From assembly GCA_947561585.1 (NCBI GenBank), contig CANNZV010000520.1, forward strand, positions 62,001 through 126,000: 64,000 nucleotides of DNA, read 5' to 3'. A program made the translations under genes and the position numbers. Numbering within the stretch: position 1 is the stretch's first letter; each line of letters opens with the position of its first letter. Origin of the DNA: Caprella mutica. Lineage: Eukaryota > Arthropoda > Malacostraca > Amphipoda > Caprellidae. The notes under the pieces are model-generated. The model made no database searches and had not been told where the DNA came from. It was given only the letters and a program-made list of their open reading frames with translations. Shown here one piece after another: positions 46,142-56,152 of this stretch.

Positions 46142-49100
46142 TTAATTTGTTGTGAAATTTTCCAACTTAGTTAGATAATTTATATTGCTCGTTATCGTTT
46201 GATGTCCTAATTTAATTATAGCTTTGTTTTTTTTCACTTGTAATACTGTACCTGGTCCTATCCAATTTAATTGTAATTTATGTGTTTTTTGATGATTTCT
46301 AATTAATACTCGATCACCTATCTGTATAATTTTGTCTTTACGTGTCTTATTGTGGTAAATTATGCGTTTGTTTGATTGATTAATTATGTTAGCTCTTATC
46401 TGATCTTGAATAAATAGAGCTTGCCTAGCCTTGATTTTGACTATTGATTCTGATGTATCTAAATTGTAAATGCTATCCAAATTTTCTGCTTGAATATTTG
46501 GAGATGTGTCCCTCGCATAAAGAGCGTATGAGGGTGTATCTTTCAAGGTCAAATTGACCTGGTTGTTAATTGTGTTTTGGACAATATCGAGAAACATGTC
46601 CCAATTATTGTGATCTACTGTGGCTACATAGAATCTTAATAATTTGTTAATTTTCTGGTTATTACGTTCACAAATTCCATTGGAATATGCTGAGTATGGT
46701 AATACCTCACATTTGTATATCTGATGTATTTCACTGAAAGTTCTAATTGCGTTAGACTTGAATTCTTTCGCACAATCCGACATTAACGTTTTGGGATATC
46801 CACAACGACTAAATGTTTTACTTAGACAATCAATTACTGTGTTAGTTGATTTGTCAGCTACTGCGTGTAATTCGTTATATCTTGTCAACATACATGTTAT
46901 TGATAAAATATATTTGTTGTTCGTGTCAGTTGTTATAAAAGGTCCAATAAAATCAAATGAAACTGTTTCAAATGGTGTATTAGCTACTGGGGCAGACATT
47001 AATTTAATTGGTGTATCTAGACTTCCTTTAAGGATTTTGCAAACGTCACATCTTTTAATAAAAGATTCTATGACCGATCTTTCTTGAAAATGATAATATT
47101 TTAGTCGAAATTGAAATAGCGTATGAGCTAAACCACAATGGGTGTTAAAATGTATTGAATTAATTACTAAATTGATCATTTCATTTGGTATAACATAATT
47201 AACAATACTGGCTGCCCGAGTATCTATTTTCCGATGTCGATATAATATTCCGTCTAATATGAAAAATTCAGCTATGTTCCTAGATGTTCCTAATTGTTTT
47301 TTCTGTAATATATCCATTATTTCCTTACAAGCAAAGTCGTTTGACTGTGCAGTCTTTAGTCTGTTTAAAGTCCATGTTATGTCTTCCTGTTTAGGTATGT
47401 AGTTTAGAAATGGTTTTTCTTTGTTGATTTTATACAATTTAGATGTATCTGATTCTTGTTCGTTTTCTGAGTCTGTTTCTGAGTCATTGTCATTGTCGTT
47501 AATAATTTGTGGTACGTTTAGCTTAGCCCTCGATCTTGTGGTTGCTATATAATTTTCAATTGAATTACAACTTTCATTAGATGGTGTTAAAAGTTCACAA
47601 TCATCTATTGTTTCTTCCGTTAGAGGAGTTAATCTACTAAGGGTATCGGCTACCACATTTCTCTTACCTTCAAAATATTTGATGGTACAATCATATGTGC
47701 TCGCCTCTATTGCCCACCTGGCTAATGCCGTGTCTAAAGGCAGTTTATTACCAAAAAATGCACATAAAGGTTTGTGATCAGTTAAAATGGTAATAGGATA
47801 TCCTAGACATAGATATTGAAATTCCTTTAAAGCTAGATGTATTGCAAGAAACTCTAGTTTAGTCGTGGAGTACCTTTTTTGAGTAGAATTTAATGATTTA
47901 CTGAAATATGCTATGGGTCTTAATGTTTTGCTTTTGGTCGAATCTGGTTGTAGCAATGCTGCGCCAACTCCGATATTTGAGCTGTCAGTAAATAAATAAA
48001 ATGGTCTGGAATAATTTGGATGTGCTAAAACCGTATCTGATGTCAAAATATTTTTGAGATTAATGAAACTAGTCTCACATTCGTCAGTCCAGTCAAATTT
48101 AGTGTCCTTCCTTAATAGTCTATATAATGGGTCGGCTTTCTGACTAAATTTAGGTACGAACTTACGAAAATAATTCGCAAGCCCTAAAAATCGCTGAAGT
48201 TGTTTTACATCTGTTGGTCTAGATGCTTCTCTAAGTTTTTCGTTTTGGATACATCGAATGCCCTCAGTAGTGACTCGATGTCCAAGAAAATTAATTTCGT
48301 GTTTAAAGAATTCACACTTCTCTAATTTTAATCTCAACTGAGCGTCACGTAAATTCATTAGCACTTGGCCAATATCATTTAAATGTTGTTCATAAGATCG
48401 ACTAAAAATTAGGATGTCATCAATAAATACGAAACAGAGTTTCCCTAATACATTACTTAACGCTTTTGTCATTATTGCTTGAAATACTTTTGGACTATTG
48501 ACATACCCGAAGGGTAATTTGCGGAAATGGTACTTTTTTCCATTTACCGCAAATGCTGTAAGCTTTTTAGACTCCTCGGAGAGTTCCACCTGGTGAAATG
48601 CACTCCTCAGATCTAAACTAGAAAATATCTTTGATCCACCTAAAGATCCAAGCATATCGTCAACCCTAGGTAACGGAAATCCTTGTATATGGACACACTT
48701 ATTTAATGATCTGAAATCTATTACGGGTCGTATTTCCCCATTCTTTTTATGAACCACGATAACGGGAAAGTTATACTCGGACATTGAAGGTTCTATAGTA
48801 CCTTCTTTTAACATTGACCTGTTGACTTCTTCAAGTTGTTCTTGAAATTTATGTGGGATGCGGTACGGCATCTTGTTTATCACTATATTAGGATCTTTCA
48901 ATATTATTGTGTGTTTACATATACTAGTAGTCCCGATTTTTTCGTCCTTAATCGTGATTACGTCTCTAAAGTCATTTAGTAACTGCGTCATTTTGTCTTC
49001 ATACTCTGACATTCCACATGATATGTCAGCATTAACTAACCTTCTTGGTGCTGATGGCACTGTCTGAGAATTGTTTTCTACATCAGCACTTAATGTGCTG

Positions 49101-50545
49101 TCACGGCTTCTATCAGCGCTTCCGTCACGTGATATTTTACACTTCATATCTCGGTTGCCATGCGTTGTAACTAATGGCTCTCCATTAATTCCAACTGCAT
49201 GTACCTTTGACTTTTCATAAATTAGTTCAGGGGTAACGTTTCGTTCAAATGGCTTTGGTTTTTCGTCACTCAACACGTTTCCTAACCTAGATTTATGAGT
49301 CCTATTATTTAAACACTCCGATATAGTCGCTATATTTACTTCGACTTCCTCTTCGTACGTCTGGAGTTTACCAACTATCATATTGTCCCGTAATATGATA
49401 TCACTATCCGTCGGATTCATTACGAAAACTGGGCATATTGACACTTTATCTCCCTCTTTTTTTGTGTCTTCGATTTTTATTAGTGTTTCGGCTATCACTA
49501 AACCGCTATTGAAACTTCTTTTAGCTATTATATAACTTCCTGCTTCGTTGTTTTTGACAAACCCATACAATATTTGTACGCTGTTTGCCTCAACAACTTG
49601 GCTATTTATATGAACATTTCCGTTCTTCTCGCGTTTTTTATTCCTTGTCTTCGTGTTTACCCCGGATTTCATAACCTCCGTTTGCCCTTTTTGTTGAGGT
49701 TTAACCCTTACTTTCGCAATACTACTACGGCTGTTTGTGCGTTCGTTTATTTGTCTTATCAACGTTCTTCGTTTTGACCTATTTGAAGTAAGGACCAGCT
49801 CAGATATTAAGCAATCTGTGCTTAATAGTTCTTTAGTAGCTATTCTACGTTTTTCCATAAACGGAATTTTTTCTTCACCTAATTTTAATATTTTCTTATC
49901 AAAATCAATTTGCGCGTTCGTTAACACGTCCCTTCCTAAAATTACATCATATGGTAAGCTACTGTTGTTGATCAGTAAAGCGTTTACTGTTTTCTTGTGG
50001 GATTTCGACATTAGTTCAAATTTTACTTCACCTTTTACTTCGGAACGTCCGTTTATGCCTTTAATAGTTACGTTTGATTTTATTATGTCCTCGTGACTCG
50101 CCTTGTAATTAAAATTACGACTGTTTAAAATCGTTCTCTCGCTTCCTGAATCTATTAAAGCTTCCCAATCGAATTCTTTACTATGTAAAATTATCGTTGG
50201 CTTAGAAGTCCCTTTTATCGTATAATGACAGTCCATCAATCCGCTTAATTCATCTTTATTTTTTACTAATTGGACTGTTATATATGTTTCGCTCGTTTTT
50301 TTATCCTCAACGCTTAACTCTTCTTCTTTTAATAGATCGAACTTATTTTTACATTCACAACTTGTGTTGAGTGACGATTTACCTTTGCTATTGAATTTAA
50401 CGTGCACTGGATCTAATTTATTCATGTTCAATTCACTTTCGTACACGGAGCTACCGACCGTTTTCCCGTGAGACCTATTTTGTTTTTTACTTCTGTTTGT
50501 ATTTACATGTTTTTGCGAAAATCCTTGGCCTGTTGAGCCCGACAT
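46142..50545 (-). CDS. Pol polyprotein of the Gypsy element
   Basis: 1467 residues, uninterrupted. Aspartic protease: catalytic D132-S-G134 (ALIDSGSERTIL) with the flap-side ILGRD at 202-206. A long linker follows (about 230-520). Reverse transcriptase about 590-760: LDLRSAFHQ with D645, and FIDD at 707-710. RNase H about 845-970: D854, E898, D923 and D967 all present. An acidic linker (1016-1034). Integrase: H1132, H1136, C1166, C1169 zinc finger; catalytic D1198, D1257, E1293 with 35 residues between the last two; C-terminal GPG-containing module at 1428-1437. No chromodomain. All catalytic residues seen are intact, so activity is plausible. Confidence 0.97.
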   Translation of the reverse strand: MSGSTGQGFSQKHVNTNRSKKQNRSHGKTVGSSVYESELNMNKLDPVHVKFNSKGKSSLNTSCECKNKFDLLKEEELSVEDKKTSETYITVQLVKNKDELSGLMDCHYTIKGTSKPTIILHSKEFDWEALIDSGSERTILNSRNFNYKASHEDIIKSNVTIKGINGRSEVKGEVKFELMSKSHKKTVNALLINNSSLPYDVILGRDVLTNAQIDFDKKILKLGEEKIPFMEKRRIATKELLSTDCLISELVLTSNRSKRRTLIRQINERTNSRSSIAKVRVKPQQKGQTEVMKSGVNTKTRNKKREKNGNVHINSQVVEANSVQILYGFVKNNEAGSYIIAKRSFNSGLVIAETLIKIEDTKKEGDKVSICPVFVMNPTDSDIILRDNMIVGKLQTYEEEVEVNIATISECLNNRTHKSRLGNVLSDEKPKPFERNVTPELIYEKSKVHAVGINGEPLVTTHGNRDMKCKISRDGSADRSRDSTLSADVENNSQTVPSAPRRLVNADISCGMSEYEDKMTQLLNDFRDVITIKDEKIGTTSICKHTIILKDPNIVINKMPYRIPHKFQEQLEEVNRSMLKEGTIEPSMSEYNFPVIVVHKKNGEIRPVIDFRSLNKCVHIQGFPLPRVDDMLGSLGGSKIFSSLDLRSAFHQVELSEESKKLTAFAVNGKKYHFRKLPFGYVNSPKVFQAIMTKALSNVLGKLCFVFIDDILIFSRSYEQHLNDIGQVLMNLRDAQLRLKLEKCEFFKHEINFLGHRVTTEGIRCIQNEKLREASRPTDVKQLQRFLGLANYFRKFVPKFSQKADPLYRLLRKDTKFDWTDECETSFINLKNILTSDTVLAHPNYSRPFYLFTDSSNIGVGAALLQPDSTKSKTLRPIAYFSKSLNSTQKRYSTTKLEFLAIHLALKEFQYLCLGYPITILTDHKPLCAFFGNKLPLDTALARWAIEASTYDCTIKYFEGKRNVVADTLSRLTPLTEETIDDCELLTPSNESCNSIENYIATTRSRAKLNVPQIINDNDNDSETDSENEQESDTSKLYKINKEKPFLNYIPKQEDITWTLNRLKTAQSNDFACKEIMDILQKKQLGTSRNIAEFFILDGILYRHRKIDTRAASIVNYVIPNEMINLVINSIHFNTHCGLAHTLFQFRLKYYHFQERSVIESFIKRCDVCKILKGSLDTPIKLMSAPVANTPFETVSFDFIGPFITTDTNNKYILSITCMLTRYNELHAVADKSTNTVIDCLSKTFSRCGYPKTLMSDCAKEFKSNAIRTFSEIHQIYKCEVLPYSAYSNGICERNNQKINKLLRFYVATVDHNNWDMFLDIVQNTINNQVNLTLKDTPSYALYARDTSPNIQAENLDSIYNLDTSESIVKIKARQALFIQDQIRANIINQSNKRIIYHNKTRKDKIIQIGDRVLIRNHQKTHKLQLNWIGPGTVLQVKKNKAIIKLGHQTITSNINYLTKLENFTTN

Positions 50546-51768
50546 TCTCTACCTATATGTCCTAATTTGTTGCACCTGTAGCACTTAATTGTACCACTAC
50601 GGCTGTGAGGGGTAGGGGTAGGGTGGGGGATGTTCGTGTTGTGTACGTATGCTCTGCCTGTGGGATTATGTTTATACCTACTTCTGCTTGCATACCTACC
50701 TGCTGTTCCTCTGTTTCTTATGTCATAAGTGTAATATGCTTCTGTGTCTTCTAGCATATCCTCGTGAAAATTGGCTTGATTCTCACCCTCGGGTTTTTCT
50801 ATCAAAAAAGTTTCTGTGTCATTGAAATTCTTTTTTGGTATTAGAATTTTTTTATCATGTGGCAAAGATCTTATTTTCTTCGTTGTAGCAGACAGTAAAT
50901 TAGCTGTTGTCTTAAAAGGACCTTCAACGACTCCTTTGATGATACTGGGGTTGATCTGTGGACCCAATATTGTTAAATACATTGACGTATTCATGAGATC
51001 TTTTGCGTGATTTTTTAATTTGCGTGTGAATGATTCATCACTTTCAGTTGCTGTCCTTACTGGAAATTGGGCGTTCATTGTGTCGTCATTTAAAATGAAA
51101 TCCGTGACCTCTCCTATCTTTTCTAATGTACTTAAGATGTCACTGGCAGCTGTAGTCTCATCCTTCAATTTATTTGTGTATAATTCATGACATACACTGT
51201 AGATATCCTTGCTGTCTTTCTGCACATATATGTCTTCTAGTACCGTGCATATTTCTTGGTATGTGCTATCCTTAAATGTTTTACCGTTAACAACGTTATT
51301 AACAGTAATTTGAAAATCTCCTAGCTTGCAATCAGCGCTCCTGAAAAGGATTTTCTTCTTTTCTGCATCATCTTTATCCCCTAAGCTGGATATATGATTA
51401 TTTAATAGGCTGAGGTGCTGACGAAACGTGTTCTTCTCCTCGAAAGCTGGATCCTCTGGCCTTCTTCTTCCCCTGAATATTGGCAATGAATCCGAATTTA
51501 TGATCGTCGTACTCCGACTTTTAATTATTTCCTGGAGTTGAGCTTGTGTTAATTCGACCGACATTTTGGGGGTTTTTTTGGGGGTTTTTTTGGGGGTTGT
51601 TTTGGGTGATGTTTTGGGGGATGTTTTGGGTGGTGACTTTGGGGGTGATTTGGGGGGTGATTTGGGTGTTTTGGGTTGTTTAGTTTTCTGTACTCTGGGT
51701 TTAGTTCGTCTTCCAGATCTAAGTTCTACAGCCTCCGCGTTAATTGCTTCGTCTTCTGAGGTTGGCAT
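50503..51768 (-). CDS. Gag polyprotein of the Gypsy element
   Basis: 421 residues. The N-terminus (1-68) is an extended basic low-complexity tract made of SPPK, SPKT and TPKK repeats from residue 33 on. The middle (about 90-310) is largely helical and charged, in the position of matrix and capsid, though I see no motif that proves it. A single CCHC zinc knuckle, C396-x2-C399-x4-H404-x4-C409 (CYRCNKLGHIGREC), lies 13 residues before the end and should bind the genomic RNA. The frame overlaps pol by about 46 nt, with pol in the -1 frame. The start ATG at 51768 is the first in the frame; the CAAAAAC run before the stop decides expression of pol. Confidence 0.95.
   Translation of the reverse strand: MPTSEDEAINAEAVELRSGRRTKPRVQKTKQPKTPKSPPKSPPKSPPKTSPKTSPKTTPKKTPKKTPKMSVELTQAQLQEIIKSRSTTIINSDSLPIFRGRRRPEDPAFEEKNTFRQHLSLLNNHISSLGDKDDAEKKKILFRSADCKLGDFQITVNNVVNGKTFKDSTYQEICTVLEDIYVQKDSKDIYSVCHELYTNKLKDETTAASDILSTLEKIGEVTDFILNDDTMNAQFPVRTATESDESFTRKLKNHAKDLMNTSMYLTILGPQINPSIIKGVVEGPFKTTANLLSATTKKIRSLPHDKKILIPKKNFNDTETFLIEKPEGENQANFHEDMLEDTEAYYTYDIRNRGTAGRYASRSRYKHNPTGRAYVHNTNIPHPTPTPHSRSGTIKCYRCNKLGHIGRECRAQQAKDFRKNM
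50509..50515 (-). promoter_or_regulatory. Likely -1 frameshift site between gag and pol
   Basis: On the coding strand, in the gag frame, the bases read C AAA AAC, followed by ATG and the gag stop TAA. The pol frame is -1 relative to gag and is closed by a TAG at 50551-50549, so any shift must occur between 50548 and 50503. A AAA AAC is a classic heptamer; here the first base is C, so slippage is plausible but not canonical. Reinitiation at the pol ATG (50545) is the alternative. Confidence 0.6.
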
Positions 51769-53158
51769 GTGTTTCCTATCCTAATGAAGTGTTATTATGT
51801 ACTTAATCAAGTGTAATGCACGTGTAATCACTTATTATGAAAAAAGAAGAAGAAAAAATAATAGACTATCCAATTAAAAAATTAATCCATCAACCATTAA
51901 AAAATAATATATAATAAATATATAATAATAATAAATAATAATCATTCAAATAATAAATAATAAATGAAATATAATTTAATATAGAGCAATATTTGTTAAA
52001 TCAATAAATATAAAAATATTTATACTATCTTTCAATTAATAACGACACACAGCAAAGCTAAAAGAAATGCATGCACTCATACATCTTATAATTATAATTG
52101 CTGCAGTAATGATTAATTACCTTCTGCTTATTCATCAACACAATTCTAGACTAAACAGGACAGCTTATTTCACCACTGACTAAGAACTAACACATAGATC
52201 TTACTCCGATCGCTTCAGAAATGAGACTGAATGATAAGATGACATATAGTGATATGGTATACTCAACTTTCAGTTCCATGTACAGTGGGTCCCGCTTATC
52301 AGGTTTTGTCGTTGATTTTTGCTCTGATGTTAACTGTTATGATGTTAACTGATTGTTCACTGAGCGCTGTGCACTGTATTTTATGCACTGTATGTTAACT
52401 GAATGTTCACTGAATGTTAAAACTTCACTGAATATTGAATGATCACTGAATGTTGAATGATCACTGAATGTTGAATGATCACTGAATGTTGAATGATCAC
52501 TGAATGTTGAATGATCACTGAATGTTAAATGATCACTGAATGTTGAATGATCACTGAATGTTGAATGATCACTGAATGTTGAATGATCACTGAATGTTGA
52601 ATGATCACTGAATGTTGCAGTTTGAATAAATACTTTTCAGATGTAGTATTTAAACAAATTAGACTCTCAATTTCTGGTTGATTTACGGCTTTTTTGCATG
52701 TTGTTTATAATCGAATGTTTTCCATCACCATTCGTCAACGTGCAACGCTTAACCCATTACTGTCGCTTCCTCCCTCCGTGTTTTTCCAGTTTCTTCCAGA
52801 ATTTTCCAGAATTTTCCAGAATTTCCAGAATTTTTTTTTTTTTTCAGACTGGTCAGTCTTGTTGATTGTCTTTGCTCATTCAGATTTCAAATTAGGCCAT
52901 CTGTACTCTCCTTATCCTTCCGATAATTTTCGAGATGCCTTTTGCTTGACCTTGAGTTGAATTATCTTTATACTTTATCACAAAAACTGAACACCTTAAT
53001 TGGATCGCACCTTCATATAGGGTCGCAAAACCCGGTCTTGCTGTAATCAAATACTCTCCAATCAGATGGTTAACTTAGTTTTTGGTAAATTACAAAGCTT
53101 TCAATCTTTTACTTCAGTAATTGAATTTCCGCACATTAAATTCGAATTACTTAATCAC
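51769..53158 (-). other. Untranslated leader of the Gypsy element
   Basis: 1.4 kb between the primer-binding region and gag. It contains an AT-rich stretch next to gag (51840-52040) and an 18-bp tandem repeat (52425-52617). No frame of interest; it may contain packaging or splice-donor signals, which I cannot identify. Confidence 0.55.
52425..52617 (-). repeat. 18-bp tandem repeat in the Gypsy leader
   Basis: About ten near-identical copies of tgaatgttgaatgatcac on the plus strand. All lie in the transcribed leader. Confidence 0.92.
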
Positions 53159-53178
53159 GCACCATACATGGCCACCAA
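53159..53178 (-). promoter_or_regulatory. Primer-binding site region
   Basis: Directly after the 5-prime LTR the coding strand reads T then TGGTGGCCATG. TGG pairs with the CCA end of a tRNA, as expected for minus-strand priming. I could not match the rest to a specific tRNA. Confidence 0.6.
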
Positions 53179-53622
53179 TGTGACGTACTTAGTTTGCTTC
53201 ACTATAACGTCTAAGTGTATGGGCTCTTAAGTGATTAGGATCTTACTTTGTGGTATTTTCAGATTCCTTTCTCTTTATAAATCTCTTTCTACTAAATACT
53301 CATGGTACCATGCCCTAGAACCAACTTGCCACTATGGTTCCGACCTCAGGCCTCTGGTCCAAGCTTAACTGTATTTAAGGGTAATAATGGTAAAGTAATT
53401 AACACTTAAAGAGATTATATTCATTGGTCAAGCACATGTTATTACAAATAATATCTCCTCTAAAACGCTCGCTAGTTAAGGTCTCAAATAACTACGAACA
53501 GGAGAATAGGTGTGTAGCTCACGAGAGCAAATCGGTAACTGATTTGACTGTCACTTACTTACAATCATATAGGTTCGTGATGATAGTAATGCATACACAA
53601 TTGCTGTGTTTGCTTTACTACA
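53179..53622 (-). repeat. 5-prime LTR (promoter copy)
   Basis: 444 bp, upstream of gag in the direction of transcription. On the minus strand it starts TGTAGTAAAGCAAACACAGC and ends GTACGTCACA. A TATAAA lies at 53274-53279. Confidence 0.97.
53274..53279 (-). promoter_or_regulatory. TATA box candidate in the 5-prime LTR
   Basis: TATAAA on the coding strand, about 340 bases into the LTR, in a position compatible with a U3 promoter. It is the only such hexamer I noted in the LTR; the transcription start is not identifiable by eye. Confidence 0.45.
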
Positions 53623-53626
53623 ATAA
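53623..53626. repeat. Target-site duplication ataa (right)
   Basis: The partner of 43625-43628. Confidence 0.85.
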
Positions 53627-54683
53627 TTAGTTCGTATAAATATACTTAAACTAAAAATAGATTAAAATACGAATTTGATATTGATAGAGAGATAGCTTCA
53701 GTGAAATACCAGGGTATGTGTTTGTGTGCTATTGCCTAGGTACAGTCAAAGAAATTGTATCCGTATTTATTTTTTGATAGTTAACTAATTTCAAATGTTG
53801 AAGAGAAATCATATTACAGGTAAAGCTCGTAAAGCTCGGGCCAAAAAAAAAAACCGTTCTATAAAGGCCATGTAGCTCTTACAATGACATCTTTAAATTA
53901 TATGGATTAACAAATATATTCTATGTCTACCATTAATCTAGTCATGCATTGATTAATTAGATTATATTCTCTTAACGAGTTAATGTATTGTTGTTCAGTT
54001 TTTTTAATGATTTAATTTTGTTTCCCTTTTCTTATACATTTTCTTTGATTAGAAAAGTTCTATAAAAATTAAAAAGAGGTGTAACTATTCTAATAGTAAC
54101 CCTAGATTTTCACGTAATTCATATCTATTTAGCTACTAATATTTTTGTTTTATTTTACATACCTTATTTTTTCGTACATTTGTTTGAGTAAGTAAATACA
54201 GGGTTGAATGTTTTGCAAGGCGTAGTGAAGAAACCAGACTGAAATATTTCCCGAATTGACTCCCTAAAATATTTCCCGCTATGCTAGTGCCCCTGTTACT
54301 TTATTCTTTTTATTGAAATATTTGGTCTTAGATAGACGATGAAGGGTCAAAAAAATGTTAAAGAAGTAATGGTTTTATCTTGTTAATATGGGTTAACTTT
54401 CACATTCTTACCAAACTTCAACAACATGTGATGCTAGAATTTTCTGTAACATTATAGACTCGATATAGATTCCAATTATTATATGTACTGTATACGTTCG
54501 TTTTGGTTTCAACATCTATTGTTCTTTTTCTTATGTTTTTTTCAAGTATTGCACAATACTTTTGAGCCTTACATATTTACATAATGATTTCCAAAATGAA
54601 TTATTTATCGATAAAAATTAGAGATAATTCTTGTGTATATTTCATTCAAAAACTCTTCAAAAAACAAAACCTCGTTAAAATTC
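53627..54683. other. No gene seen (right part of the interrupted older element)
   Basis: AT-rich sequence between the Gypsy element and the 21-bp array; part of the 43322-54978 element. Confidence 0.45.
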
Positions 54684-54724
54684 TTACTTTGATAAGTAAC
54701 ACGCTTTTTCTTTCGGTGCATGAA

Positions 54725-54880
54725 ACACTCCAAAAACTGCCTCAAATGCACCAATAACTGTCCCCAAATGCACTGATAAGTGCTTCAAATGCTCCGATAA
54801 GTGCCCCAAATGCTCCGATAAGTGCCCCAAATGCCCCGATAAGTGCCCCAAATGCCCCGATAAGTGCCCCAAATGCTCTT
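54725..54880 (-). repeat. 21-bp tandem array in the right arm of the older element
   Basis: About seven units of cgataagtgccccaaatgct. Because 21 is a multiple of three, the minus strand stays open with a seven-residue repeat (HLGHLSE); I regard that as an artefact. Confidence 0.85.
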
Positions 54881-54978
54881 TTTTATCGCTCCTACTGCAC
54901 ATTTATAGCGCTAAAAGTGCTCGTTTTGACCGCTACTACTGCTCTTTTTTAAGTGCCCCAATGTCCTAGCTCTAGGAC

Positions 54979-55451
54979 ATCTCTAGTGTCAAGATGTAGC
55001 TCAATGTAGATAAAGATACAAAAACAATATATTGTACGGCAAGTCCTGTCCCAAAGAGTTTAGGAGTTAGAGCTAAATAGATTAGTAACTGGTGGGTATT
55101 TACAAGGTAAATATGAACGGTAGTGATAAATAAAACTTTGCTAGAGTTTTGGGAAACAAAAACACTTTGAATGAATCTAATTTAATTATATTTAATTTAA
55201 ATAATACTATATTATAAAAACAACTTAAAATTTAAACAATTATAATCACTTTAGAAGTTAAGAGACTGAAATTTTCCCACTATTTAAACTTTAAATTTAT
55301 TTCAATTTTATATTTTTTACCTTTCCTTCAATTATTAAATTTACAAGTTTCTATGCCAAGAAGCACCAATCCCCATCGTACCAGCAGTAAGGGATTCACC
55401 TATAGGGAGATATAAACAGAGTTCACCAGAGCCAGATGGAGAATCTATGTT
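54979..55451. other. No gene seen
   Basis: Unassigned AT-rich sequence. Confidence 0.45.
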
Positions 55452-55612
55452 AAGATATTTAAATTGTTTTATTGAGATATTTAAATTGTTTTATTGAGAT
55501 ATTTAAATTGTTTTATTGAGATATTTAAATTGTTTTATTGAGATATTTAAATTGTTTTATTGAGATATTTGAATTGTTTTATTACGATATTTAAACTGTT
55601 TTATTAAAATAT
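55452..55612 (+). repeat. 22-bp tandem repeat
   Basis: About seven copies of gatatttaaattgttttatt (plus ga), decaying at the right end. Confidence 0.9.
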
Positions 55613-55856
55613 TAAAATAATTTATTAATCACTCATAAAATTGAGATACATTTAAACATTTGCAGAGGGTTTTATCATTTGTAATAAATCGGGTTGTGAC
55701 AATATTATATTTGTATTATTTATGCGTTATATTCTTTTGAAACATATTCTCTATATTATTCTCTAAATATACTTTTTATATTCTCGATTCATAAAAGTGT
55801 TTTAATTCGATTGGTAAACCTGATAATGGGTATTAGCAAGCCCCTTAAATCACATT

Positions 55857-56152
55857 TAAATGCTAACCTCATGTTTCGGTGCAATGGAAATCTTTGAAAA
55901 GTTTAAATGAGTCGTATTCAGTTGAATTAAGTTATATGGATCCAATGTGTACACTGTCTGACACAGTTCAGTCACAGTAATATTTCATTGTTAACAAAAT
56001 GGTCAAATTTTAAAGATTATTCGATATTTACATTTAATTAAGAAAATTTAAACAGTTCTTGGTGAAAAATAGATTACACTTTATAGTATTAATTTATGAA
56101 ACTTTTCAATATTGAACACTGAACAGGTTTCGACAAATTCACATTAACCTAG
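55857..56152 (+). repeat. Dispersed repeat, copy 2
   Basis: Aligns with 155-468 on the opposite strand (see there). Shared blocks include gaaaatctttgaa-type and ttcaatattgaacactg. Confidence 0.6.

Larger units (their letters stand above)
43629..53622 (-). mobile_element. Complete Gypsy (Ty3-like) LTR retrotransposon, 9994 bp
   Basis: Two 444-bp LTRs that I see as identical, TSD ataa (43625-43628 and 53623-53626), LTR ends TGT...ACA, polypurine tract, and open gag, pol and a small third frame. Transcribed right to left. Domain order protease, reverse transcriptase, RNase H, integrase is that of Gypsy/Ty3 elements. Identical LTRs imply that insertion was recent relative to the local substitution rate. 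No envelope-like large ORF is present; the only frame after pol is a 106-residue membrane protein. Confidence 0.97.
43322..54978. mobile_element. Older TIR element split by the Gypsy insertion
   Basis: The left end at 43322 (ctcggacattggagcattta) and the right end in reverse from about 54978 (gctaggacattggggcactt) are inverted relatives, and both lead into further agcgctc and aaatgctc-like blocks. Removing the Gypsy element and one TSD copy leaves an element of about 1.66 kb. Its right arm includes a 21-bp array (54725-54880). It resembles the foldback-like group, but I find no clear 9-bp TSD, so the assignment is tentative. Confidence 0.5.

Noticed and set aside
46758..51784. Several plus-strand frames of 64-119 codons opposite gag and pol
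   Set aside because: Shadows of the coding strand; no motifs of their own.
54684..54902. Protein with HLGHLSE heptads
   Set aside because: A 21-bp array read in frame; it belongs to the arm of a TIR element and has no start or regulatory context.
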